20,865 nt of DNA from Darksidea phi (taxonomy: Eukaryota > Ascomycota > Dothideomycetes > Pleosporales > Lentitheciaceae). This document shows positions 9,843 through 19,200 of the stretch, piece after piece; position 1 is the stretch's first letter, and each line of letters starts with the position of its first letter. The DNA lies in contig JASJFT010000395.1 in assembly GCA_030770425.1 (NCBI GenBank), positions 1 through 20,865 of the forward strand, in the 5' to 3' direction. The notes under the pieces are model-generated. The model saw only the letters and a list, made by a program, of their open reading frames with translations, did no database searches and was not told the origin of the DNA. The translations under genes were made by a program, and so were the position numbers.

Positions 9843-11466
9843 ATGACGGCAACAAACGGCAGGCACGACCACGAGGATGGACGAAGCGTTGCCGGTACGT
9901 CATATTGTACGGATCGAGAAAATGATAGTGGGGCTAATGCGGTATAGAAACAGATCGTTCTTCACTTATTCGAGTCGAGATCCAAACCGACGCAGACGTA
10001 ACTGACACAAACGCTCTGCCAGCATACACATTGTCTGCCGCAGACGGCGAGTCAACTCTGGACGCCGAAGAATACCGGCCCGAGAAAAGCCAGGCACCGG
10101 GATCATCTCACCCTCTCCAGCAGTCACATACCGCGGATTCCTCTTCGTCGTTGCAAGCATATCAGTCATCAGCTTATGACCAAAGTCAGGCAGGTCCTAG
10201 CCACGAGGACGCGCCTCCACCATTCTCCGATCTGCCGCCAGATTACTTTACAGAATTGACTAATAATGCGGCGGCTGCACACACGAAGCGATGTTCGATT
10301 CTACAGGAGCGGCCGGCGACTTGGTTGATCAAAGGAAAGAGCATGGCGCTATGTCCCCTTGCAGCCACTGTGTTGATTAAAGAAGGACTTCTCAAGGCTA
10401 GACATCTCGAACTGTTAGCAGTCTCGCACTCTGAAAATGATAATCCATCTGACAACGATAGCGTTTCCCGATCATCGGGAGTCAAACGCGATCCTACCGA
10501 TCCTCTCTCCGCTGTAGCCTTCGGTGTATACGACACTGTTGGAGACATTCTCCTGGGCCTCGTCCAAGGCCCTGTCGAGCTTGGAAAACAGGTAAATTTC
10601 CCTTACTAGAGAACGACCATAAACTAAGACCCTTAGGTGGCCCCAATGATGAAGCAGTACGAAGCAAAGCAGCACAGCGATCTCCCGCCCCATCTACAAC
10701 AGTCTGAAAGCCAGCAGTCCCTTCCGTTGAGGCCAGCTACTTCTCGCAGTACCTCTGTAAACCCACAAGAAGCTGGACATCCAGATGCGCATGGTCATTA
10801 CGAGCCCGATAAGGCGCAAGGAGAGGATCACGCAGTAGATGATGCGTCCGTGAATTCAAAGGGGAAAGGGAAGTCAGCAATGGGAGCGGCAGGACAAGTT
10901 GCAAAGGGAACTGGGAAAGGACTGGGCAAAATTGTTGGAGCAGGTTTCAAAGCGCCTATGACTTTCACACATGGGTTGACTAGAGGCTTTCACAACGTAC
11001 CGAAGTTATACGGCGAGGACGTTAGGGAGTACGAGAATGTGGTCGACATCAAAAGCGGACTACTAGTCAGCGCAAAGGTGCATACCCATCACGCCCTCAA
11101 CACTTCATTCACCCGCATCAGACTGACAAAATCTAGGGCCTGGGTCACGGCTTAACGGACGGAATCTCGGATTTCTTCCTCAAACCAGTTCAAGGTGCCC
11201 AGAAAGAAGGCGTTCTAGGCTTTGGAAAGGGCGTTGGCAAGGGTATCGGCAATCTTGTCTGCAAGCCCGCCGCCGGCGCCATCGGCATCATCGGCTACTC
11301 CTCTGTCGGCGTGTACAAACAAATCCAGGGTATTAATTTTGGGAAGAAGGACGCGGCAGTCGATGTAGTCATTAAGTTGGGAGAGGCGGAGTATGAACAG
11401 GCGAATGAGGGGGTAAGGAAACATATTGTCAAAACTTGGTGTGAGGAAACGATGAAGAAGAAGTGA
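9843..11466 (+). CDS. sterol glucosyltransferase-like flanking-domain protein lacking the GT core
   Basis: Coding segments are 9843-9894, 9948-10591, 10637-11077 and 11137-11466 (488 aa). All three introns have GT-AG ends and CTAAT, ACTAAG or CTGAC branch sites. The first 120 residues are polar and Ser/Gln-rich with PPPFSDLPPDYF at 107-118, like the disordered N-terminus of fungal GT1/GT28 sterol glucosyltransferases. Residues 138-174 (RPATWLIKGK to ARHLELL) and 199-232 (DPLSAVAFGVYD) resemble the segment that follows the catalytic domain there. The Gly/Lys-rich second half (KGTGKGLGKIV, LTRGFHNVPKLYGEDV, GKGVGKGIGNLV) matches their C-terminal region. The UDP-sugar-binding GT-B domain expected between these parts is absent, so catalysis is unlikely; a membrane- or lipid-associated role is only inference. 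The start has A at -3. It could be a paralogue formed by internal deletion. Confidence 0.82.
9895..9947 (+). other. intron 1 of the glucosyltransferase-like gene (53 nt)
   Basis: Donor GTACGT, branch GGCTAATG and acceptor GGTATAG. It is phase 1 and joins RSVA to ETDRSS. This intron is needed to reach the ATG at 9843, because the downstream frame has no upstream ATG of its own. Confidence 0.75.
10592..10636 (+). other. intron 2 of the glucosyltransferase-like gene (45 nt)
   Basis: Donor GTAAAT, branch AACTAAG and acceptor CCCTTAG. Phase 0, joining PVELGKQ to VAPMMKQYEAK. The unspliced frame stops within the intron. Confidence 0.88.
11078..11136 (+). other. intron 3 of the glucosyltransferase-like gene (59 nt)
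   Basis: Donor GTGCAT, branch GACTGAC and acceptor AATCTAG. Phase 0, joining GLLVSAK to GLGHGLTDGISDFF, which continues the conserved glycine-rich block. The last exon ends at the TGA at 11464-11466. Confidence 0.88.
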
Positions 11467-11879
11467 AGGGTGGAGGGAAAAGGAGATGAGAATGGCCTTG
11501 ATACCCTTGAGATGTTATTAGCTATGGTAGGGTTTGGCGTGGCATATGCACAGAAGCTATGGGTGTGCCTGGCACATGTGAGTCGCTACTGGTTTTCTTC
11601 TACTAGGAGACTGTGCGGTACCTTGGACGTTTAGATCAGGAGTCTACCATGACCTCGGTATTTCTGATAGGAGTACGCGGGGTCTGCCCTGCAACACTGA
11701 AATTTTGAGTATTTTAACAGGATGAAAGTATCTCTTAGAGAAAAACGACGCAAATTGCGCCGGTAATACTACAAGAACACACTCGAAGTAGCCTTAGGTC
11801 GAGACATTTAACATGTACTAGAAGGGAGTATGAATGCCGGGATGCACAGTAAAACCGCCAATATATACATATCAGTCCT
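11467..11879. other. convergent 3' intergenic region
   Basis: About 410 bases between the glucosyltransferase-like gene (plus) and the tail of the GH71 gene (minus). They should hold both 3' UTRs. No gene, structured RNA or strong repeat is seen. Confidence 0.4.
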
Positions 11880-12108
11880 CTATCGGCAGCAAGTGGCCCC
11901 ATCGCAGCAGGCCGGTGCGTCACCAGAACCACCCCATGCCTGACCGGAAGCCAGAAAATTTGTGGGGCGAATGTGCTCGGCGGCCGTTATAGTTATCGGA
12001 CACGCGCCCTTAGTAACCTCCTGCATAGGAGTTGGGACAGAAGTAGCCTCGGCTTGAGGCGCTTCCACTTCAGTCGTAGGGACGACGGCCTTCGGGGCTT
12101 CCGCTCCA
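11880..12108 (-). other. open tail frame beyond the GH71 stop (possible frameshifted C-terminus)
   Basis: One frame over from the GH71 gene, the minus strand stays open from before 12108 to a TAG at 11880-11882. It encodes a Pro/Thr/Glu/Ala-rich stretch (VVPTTEVEAPQAEATSVPT) followed by a Cys-rich end (DAPACCDGATCCR). The composition resembles the Ser/Thr/Pro linker that precedes it in the main frame. A one-base change near 12106-12108 would connect the two. Sequencing error, a true frameshift or coincidence are all possible. Confidence 0.4.
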
Positions 12109-13589
12109 GGATGTAGAAACCGCGGTCGGGGTAACGATGGAAGTCCTTTCGCTACCTTCAGCAATGTCAGTACTGGGCACCGGCGTAGAAGTAGCAACGG
12201 AAGTAGACGTTGCGGCGTTGCTAGGAGCAGATTCGGTGACTGACCCAGAAGATGCACCGCTAATAGTGCCAACGAAAGCGTTGAGATTGACGGCGCCGCT
12301 ACAGGAGCCGGCAATTTCAAGACCACCTTCTCCGCTCAGTCCAACGGCTCCACCGGTGAGGCTGAAAGTCGGCTTGCCAGTACCCATAGCGACTTGGTGG
12401 GCACTTGCGCCGGCCGGCGCATCGAACTCGTGTGTGTTCTCGCCGGATCTGATGGTCAGTTTTCCACCCTTGGTCAGAAGTGCCACGACGAAGACGGCAT
12501 CCTCAAGTGAGTCAATGCCGTCGAATTGGCAGCCGGCCTTGAGCGAGGGACGGTACCAGTAAACGAGCTTGTCCTCGGTAATGATAGGCTCTTTAGCGCC
12601 TGCCTTGAATGCTGCGATGTATGGTTGAGCCATCTCGAGCCAGCCGTCATGTGGCATATTGGCTGTCCATGCTTGGGACGTAGTGTCGTGGTCATCACCA
12701 GCAGACGCAAGGTAGTGGGACTCGCCGTAATCGTTCCAAGTGATGATCTCAATGAAACGGGGAGAGAGCGCGAGGACCTCGTTCCAGCGCCTGTACCAGA
12801 GAAGGTCGCCGGGGAAATTCCAAGCCTTAGACGGGTAGTTGGTGAAGAACCAGGGTGAAACTGGGGCGAGATAAGCCTTGTCCCCGAGCCAGCTAGTATA
12901 TGAAGCATCAGCATCTGAAACGGTAACGTTTGCACCGGCAGTGGGGGCCCTATTTGCACCATTACTATCCCAGGCCATCCAGTTGAGAGCGCCGTCTACA
13001 CCACTAATATCGGTGTTCCTTCCAGCATGGAAGTTGGGCACAAGGAATAGTTCTATGCCTGCCGCGTCCCGAATAGCCTGAGGGTTGAAACGATGTGCCT
13101 CGGTATCGTCTCCATTGAAACTCGACACAAAAACTTTGTCTTCGACTTTAAGTTGGCTTTCCTTGTCGGCGAAATCCTTGATATACTGGGCAACAAGGTC
13201 CACGTCGCCAGAGCCAAAGTAAATGTCGGCTTCGTTGAAATCAAACGACATGAAGACTTTCATACCGTTATTTCCAGCGGATTCGTAGGCATAGTTGAGC
13301 TGGTCAATAGTATATGTGTCTTTGGCGATATTGAGAGCAAAAGCATCGATGCCAGCCGCTTTGGCCTTCTGCATGTCACTGTCATAGTCGGCAGCACTTG
13401 AACGGTGTGCCTGAGTTCCCATCTGCATTGATTAGATATATGCTACTGGACTAGACGCGTATGTCGTACCATGAAGTGGGCAAACACCAGCTTCCCAGCA
13501 TCTTGTCGCTTATCGAACGATGGGAACGGCGCGGCATTAGAGCCAACCGCTAGTAAGCCTAGAGACAACCAAGAAGTAAATGAACGCAT
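12070..13589 (-). CDS. secreted alpha-1,3-glucanase (mutanase), glycoside hydrolase family 71
   Basis: Coding segments on the minus strand are 13589-13470 and 13422-12070 (490 aa), split by a 47-nt phase-0 intron. Residues 1-19 form a signal peptide (MRSFTSWLSLGLLAVGSNA), followed by a Kex2-like KR at 27-28. The GH71 domain starts at KLVFAHFM and continues AKAAGIDAFALNI, FMSFDFN (97-103), SSFNGDD (about 140-146) and the family hallmark WNDYGESHYL (269-278). A beta-rich region and a Ser/Thr-rich tail follow. The family hydrolyses alpha-1,3-glucan of fungal walls, for cell separation, autolysis or attack on other fungi; the protein should be secreted. The start has A at -3. The tail ends abruptly in SPEGRRPYD while a neighbouring frame continues a similar linker, so the C-terminus may be truncated by a frameshift. 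The catalytic part looks intact. Confidence 0.92.
13423..13469 (-). other. GH71 intron (47 nt)
   Basis: On the minus strand the donor is GTACGA, the branch TCTAATC and the acceptor AATGCAG. Removal joins KLVFAHFM to MGTQAHRSSAADYDSD in phase 0, restoring the start of the GH71 domain. Confidence 0.9.
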
Positions 13590-14615
13590 GATGGAAGTAG
13601 TGTACACAGACGAAGAAGAGATAATGGAGATCTCGTGCGAAAGCAACGCTTTTAAGGAAAGAACGATTGAACCGGACCGGCGTACATTAGGCTCGCAATT
13701 ATTTACCAAGACCGTAGGTTTGATTGCAGCCTTGGAGGCACAAAGATGACCGCGCGGACCAGGGAAGCTGCATAGGCTCCAACCGGAGTGGGAAAGGATA
13801 TGGTTGGCAAACAAGTCCGTTTCAAACATTTGAACCCAACGAGTGAAGAACTTGGATGCTGCCGGCCTGACTTGTTTCAAGGGAAAGTGTGCGGAGATTG
13901 GCGTGCCTTGTGGCAGTTGGGCGCTACACGCAGCTTCAGGAATGGGGGCGGGACCGATCCTTAAATGAAATCCATGCGTAACGAAACGCACATGATTACC
14001 CACCATATGTAGTGACAAGTGAAGAGAGAAGATGCTCATGATCGTGTTACGGCGGCAGTATGAGACATCGAGAACTCATTCGTGTGATCAAGAAGTTTCT
14101 ATAGCGTCCCCGGGTAGACCTGGCAACGCAAGAAGCTTTGTAGGCGCGAAGGAAGGTTTGTTTCAACCACGGGCCAAAGAAGTAGCACAGGGCCCTAGGT
14201 TTTTGATCCTGCGCGCAAAAGAGGCCGACGGGTCAACCCACATCGATAGAGCCTAACGCAGGGCGTTAGTCTAGCATGACGCCCAGATGTGCAGGTACGT
14301 CGGCAGCAGCGACAAGCTTTTGCGGATGAATTATTCGCCATCCGAGACATATGCCGGGAAGTAGGGGCAACCATCTTGCTCCAGCCTGTTCGCGACAGTA
14401 AGGGGTGTCGGTCGTCCTTCCACGGAGTCAGGTGGGGATGAAATGCGCCGCGAAAGTCCGTCGGAGAGGCTTGCGATACCGAGTTGAGCACCGAGTTCGC
14501 GGATATGATCGGCGCACGGCAGAGCCGCCGGAACAACGTCTCACCGTGTCCTTCAAACGGTCCGAGGTCCAACCAAAGCACTATCGCCATGTAATCAACG
14601 ACACTTCCTCCCATA
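13590..14615. promoter_or_regulatory. shared promoter region of the divergent GH71 and HbpS-like genes
   Basis: The two genes start 1026 bases apart and point away from each other, so this interval must hold both promoters. Open frames inside it lack domains. One perfect inverted repeat (14253-14269) is noted separately. No clear TATA box was assigned. Confidence 0.5.
14253..14269. promoter_or_regulatory. perfect inverted repeat CTAACGC-AGG-GCGTTAG
   Basis: Seven-base arms with a three-base spacer, about 350 bases before the HbpS-like start and 660 before the GH71 start. The form suits a dimeric transcription factor site, but no specific regulator can be named. Confidence 0.35.
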
Positions 14616-15425
14616 ATGTCCACCAAAACTGTCCCGATTCTGACACTTGATGGAGCCCGCACTGCTCTTGCTGCTGCTGAGAAACGTGCCAAAGAGATCA
14701 ATGTGCCCATGAGGTAATGTAACGGTACGAATGAGCAGTAGAGCCAGTGCTAACTTGCAAATAGTAAGTTGCAGCTTTTACTTTTGAAATGACATCTAAA
14801 TAGGATGATTTGCATTTCTTCTGTGCATCATAAACTCCGTTCGAACGTTTACTGGGATATTCAATGCCTTTTGGATGGCACGGTACCATAAACGTCATGC
14901 TAATGATCCACCTCCTTGCGCAGACATAGCCATAGTCGATTCGGCATGCCATCTCATAGCTTTTGAACGCATGGAAGGTGCGAAGATTACCTCCATCAGC
15001 ATTTCCATCGATAAAGCTTTTACGGCTGCGGGCCATCGCGCACCGACGAGCGTGTACAGTAAGCAAGTTCAATCCCCAACACCACCTTTAAACCCAATGC
15101 ACAGATCTCGCAATCATCTCCTCGATGTATGTTTGAGTAATTCTAGTATTGAATGCCCTGATAATCGTTCACTATCCCTCATTTACCCCCGAAATTAACC
15201 GTTTCCGCAGAGGAAAACGTGTGGCCCGGCGGCCCCGCTTTTGGGATATGGAATTCGAATTCAGGACGTTTCACCACCATTGCGGGCGGCGTACCGATCC
15301 TGCAAGACGGCGTTGTACTAGGCGCTGTAGGCTGCAGTACCGGCACACCCTCACAGGATGAAGACGTTGCGAAGAGTGGAGTAGCAGCTGTTGAAAAGAC
15401 GTTGAAGGTCAGGGCGAAACTATGA
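14616..15425 (+). CDS. GlcG/HbpS-like (DUF336) small protein with a predicted twin intron
   Basis: Proposed coding segments are 14616-14712, 14924-15058 and 15211-15425 (148 aa, a normal length for the family). The protein begins MSTKTVPILTLDGARTALAA and continues AEKRAKEINVPM-NIAIVDS, HLIAFERMEGAK, IDKAFTAAGHR, SVYKENVWPGGPAFGI, IAGGVPILQDG and GAVGCSTGTPSQDEDVA. These are the conserved blocks of the GlcG/HbpS family, whose characterised bacterial member HbpS binds haem; the role of fungal members is not established. No signal peptide is seen, so it is probably cytosolic. The first exon junction is unusual: no single GT-AG intron keeps the frame, but a nested intron pair does so exactly. If that reading is wrong, the gene may carry a one-base frameshift at the splice site. 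The start has A at -3. Confidence 0.8.
14713..14923 (+). other. predicted stwintron: external intron interrupted within its donor by an internal intron
   Basis: The internal intron is 14714-14764 (51 nt): donor GTAATG, branch GTGCTAAC, acceptor AAATAG. Its removal joins G14713 to TAAGTT, creating the donor GTAAGT. The resulting 160-nt external intron has branch ATGCTAATGA and acceptor GCGCAG at 14923. Exon 1 then ends in phase 1 (ATG A) and exon 2 starts AC ATA GCC, giving Met-Asn-Ile-Ala as in the family. Direct splicing from GTAATG at 14714 leaves phase 2 and puts exon 2 out of frame with its conserved sequence. The only AG dinucleotides in the open exon-2 frame near the junction (14923, 14929, 14935) all need phase 1. 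This corresponds to the [D1,2] class of spliceosomal twin introns described in Ascomycota. Confidence 0.65.
15059..15210 (+). other. second intron of the HbpS-like gene (152 nt)
   Basis: Donor GTAAGC after TAC A, acceptor TTTCCGCAG, branch-like AATTAAC. Removal joins SVY and KENVWPGGPAFG through a split Lys codon, restoring a conserved block. It is about three times longer than most introns in this window. Confidence 0.85.
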
Positions 15426-16253
15426 TGTTCACCATCAGTCACCCTATCACGGTAGTCTTGAAGAAGAGAAGACGCAAAGGAGCGACGTTCGTATGCTATA
15501 TTGGTCTGGATAGCGTATTATAAATGAGACTCTCGAAACCGGAAGGTTGCTGAGCTCCGCGTCCGGGAACCAACTGGATATCGGCTAAGACCTTTGGCAC
15601 ACCTTCTAGTGACCGATTGCGATCTCAACATGGAATGCTGAACTGTGTAACCACTTGCAACATGCAGTGCACAAGTCCTCAAACGCAATCACGCTCCCTA
15701 GCCCACACTTAGAAAACTCATTAGACTGTCCACTCATGAAATCGGTTAAACGAGTCACCACTTGGCTTGAATATCTAAACACGCAAGCCAATAAACACCA
15801 GCCAGGATACGCAACCCATCGTCCCAAACTTAAGACCCCGGTCGCTTCCTATTCACTATGCTATTCGGATGACATCATCAAGATTGGGGGCAAACATAGG
15901 CAGAAAGTACAAAAGCAATGTCAGTCGTATATACTACCTTCCATCATTAAATACATGAACGTCATGAATAGGCACTAAGCCGTCTCGTCTCCATCAAACA
16001 TTTCTAGCATGCCTGACCATCAATGAATACCAGTTTATGCATCGAGAATGCAAAACGGAAGCAACCAAGACATCTCAGCCATCCTCACCATACATCGCTC
16101 GCGTCCAAAAACAGTGCAGAGGTGGGGGTGGGGTATAATGCCGGATAAGAATGAAACAAACGCATCAGCGAACAAAACCAAAAGAAACAATCTTGACCAG
16201 ACAACATCGTCGTTGCCGAGACGCATCGATACGTGCCAGAATGTGCCGGATCC
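15426..16253. other. convergent 3' intergenic region
   Basis: About 830 bases between the HbpS-like gene and the coiled-coil gene, which converge. The open frame at 15655-15978 (plus, 107 codons) shows no recognisable domain and no homologous-looking pattern. It probably contains the two 3' UTRs. Nothing else is seen. Confidence 0.4.
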
Positions 16254-19200
16254 TTACTCTGCGTCTTCCTTCGCCTCAGTAGCCACGGCAGGTTTCTCCT
16301 TATCATCCTCCGTCGCCTCATCCACCGGCTCCTTCGCCACACCATTTTCCTTGGAAGTATCACCGGCCTTCAGTGCCGCTGCCAGCTTCTCTTGCAGCTC
16401 CTCATTCTCCTTGATAGCCTGAGCCAACTTGTCCTCAGCGTTCTTAGCACTGGCAACCGCCTCCTCGAGCTTCGTCTCCGCATCGCCATTCTTCTTATTG
16501 TACTCCTCAAGAGTCTCTTTCGCTTCTGCAAGGCTCTTCTCCGCAGCCGCCAAATCCTCGGACGTAGATGCGTGCTCGGTTTTGAGAGTAGATAGCGAAG
16601 ACTCAAGAGTTGAAATGGCGCTCTTGGTCTCCTCCTGGGTACTCTGATACGCCTTTTGAGCATCCTCCAACTTTTCGACTGCTTCTTCTTGAGCCTTCTT
16701 AGCGGCCTCAGCCTCAGCTCGAGCGGCTTCAAGTTCGGCCTCGAGCTTGGCAGATGCCTCCAATTTCATCTCCATCTCAGCGACAGCGACTTCCTTGGCA
16801 CCCTTCTCGTTCGTGAGGTTCTCGATCTGCTTCTCAAGATCGGCGATTTTGCTGTCATGCGAGCTAGAAGCTTCCATGGCGGCCTCTAACTTCTGATCTG
16901 ATTCCTTCTTCGCGGATTCAGCAGCCTCGACATCCTCCTCTGCCTTGGTCAACTTCTTTTGAAGCTCTACCTTCTCAGCCTCGGCAGCACCAAGCCTCTC
17001 AATCTGTTCTTGTAGCTCGCTGAGTTTGGTCTCATTCGCGCTGGCAGCCTCAGTAGCAGCCATCAATTTCTCCTCCAGCTCAGACTTTTCCGAGTTTGCA
17101 GTCTTGGCATCCTCTTCCGCTTTCTTGGCAGCGTCGACAGCAGCCTGAAGCTTCTCCTCCTCAGCCTCGAGCTTGTCGACCTGAGCCTGAAGTGCAGTAG
17201 CTTTGGCTTCATAAGCGGATGCGGCTTCCAGCCTGTTCTTGAGCTCCTCTGTCTCGGAGTGCGCCGTTTTGAGTTGGTCTTCTAACTCAGCGGTCTTGTC
17301 AGCTTCTTTGGCGGTGGCAAGTTCCTGTTTCGCATCTTCCTCCGCCTTTTTGGCTTCATCCAGCTGCGCTTGAATGGTCGAGAGGGCGGCCTTTGTTTCC
17401 TCGTGGGCGGACTTGTGATCGGCGAGTTGAGCTTCAAGTTCAGCAGCTTTAGCTTCGTGAATTGACCCGGCTTCGAGTTTGCTCTCGAGGGCGGACTTCT
17501 CAGACTCCAACTCTTGAACTTTAGAAGCCTGTTCCTGAGCAGCAGCAAGGGCTTGCTCTGCTTCCTCCTTAGCTTTCTCGGCCTCTGCCAACTGCGCCTG
17601 GAGGGTCGAGAGTGAGCTCTTTGTTTCTTCATGAGCGCTTTCATGACTGGTCGCCTTCTCCTCAGCGGCCGCGAGCAGGCTCTTCGTAGCGTCGTGATCA
17701 GAGTTTGCGGTGTCGAGTTGGGTTTGCAAGTCGGAGAATTTGCTGGCCTCTTCCTGTGCAGCGGCAAGGTCCTTCTCAAGCTGCTCTTTGGCAGCCGTAA
17801 TTTCGTCCTTCTCGGCCTGCGTGGCCGAAAGAGAGCTCTTGGTGGCCTCGTGATCCGACTTTGCGGTGTCGAGCTGAGCTTCCAAGTCTGCGAACTTGCT
17901 TTCAAGTTGCTCTTTCTCGGCTTGAGCGGTAGAAAGCGAGTCCTTCGTCGCGTTGAGGGCCTCTTCATGACCAGCTGTCGATTCTTTGAGGTTGGCAAGG
18001 GCCTCCTCGGCGGCAACCTTGGCCTCTTCGGCGGCTGCGAGGAGACCTTTCGTAGACTCGTGGTCGGAAGCATGTTTTTCCAGTTCAGACTGTAGTTCAG
18101 CAACTTTAGCGGTTGAAGTTGTGGCTTCATCCTGTGCGGACTTTGCTGCTTCCAGTGCCTCTTCTTTACTCGCGAGTTCCGTCTTAACGGCTTCCAACTC
18201 AGTATCCTTGGCGCTCAAAGCTGACTTCGTTTCATCAAGAGAGTTCTGCAAATCCGTGATTTTAGCAGCTTCCTCCTTTGCAGCAGCGAGCTCGGCCTCC
18301 AGTGTCGAGATGCGGGCCTTAGCCTCTTCAGCTTCGCTCTTCCAAGATTCTAAAGCCGTTAACGCTTCTTCTTTGCTAGCCAAATCACTCCTGAGAGTTT
18401 CGAGCTCAGCCTCAACAGACTGCTCTTTCTCCTTGGCCTCCTTCAGCGAAGCTTCGAGCGCTTCGATCTTTTCGGAGTTACCCTTGGTGACAGCTTCGGC
18501 ATCTTTGATAGCTTCGTCTTTGCTTTCGAGCTCGGCCTGCTTGGATTCAAGTTCGGACTTGGTTGCGCTCAACGACTGCTCTAGCTCGGAAACTTTACTC
18601 TCCAGTTCTCCCTTTGACGACTCGGCGAGTTTGTTAGCTTCGGCGAGCTCAGTGTCCTTGGCTTCCAGAGACGATTTGAGTTCGGTGATCTGTACAGTCA
18701 AACCCTCGGCATCGCCCTTGGCCGCAGCCTCAGCCGACGAAAGAGCCTTCTCCAACTCGCTAATCTTCTCCTTCAAGCTGTCGGCCTCGCCCTTTGCTGA
18801 CTCGGCTTCGGATTTAGCTGCCGAAATTTCCGATTCGGTAGCATTCAGGCTGTCATTCGCTTCTTTGAGCGAGGCTTCGAGTGCAGACTTTTCTGCGGTC
18901 AAGCTGTCGATGGTGCTCTTCGCTTCATCCACCTCCTTGAGCGCATTGCTCCTGGCGACCTCGAGCTCAGTTGCTGCATCAGTCTTCTCCTTGAGTGATG
19001 CCTCCAACTCTTTGATCTGGGTTGAAGCATCACCACTGGAATTTTCAGCGGTCTTCAGAGCCTCCTCCAACTCAGCCAGCGATGATTTATGCTTGTTTAG
19101 CTCTTCATCCTTCTCCGCAGCCTCAGCCTTGGCCGCTTCGATCTCGGCGTTCTTTTCAGTGAGAGCCTCTTCATTTTCCTTGACTAAATTTTCCAGCTCC

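Noticed and set aside
14195..14710. 171-codon open frame on the minus strand
   Set aside because: Runs antisense over exon 1 of the HbpS-like gene and has a low-complexity Arg/Cys/Ser-rich content without a domain.
15059..15210. Hidden 22-nt exon or second twin intron inside the 152-nt intron (candidate donor GTATGT at 15127)
   Set aside because: The 22-nt exon would break the frame into exon 3, whereas a single GTAAGC-GCAG intron already restores the conserved junction.
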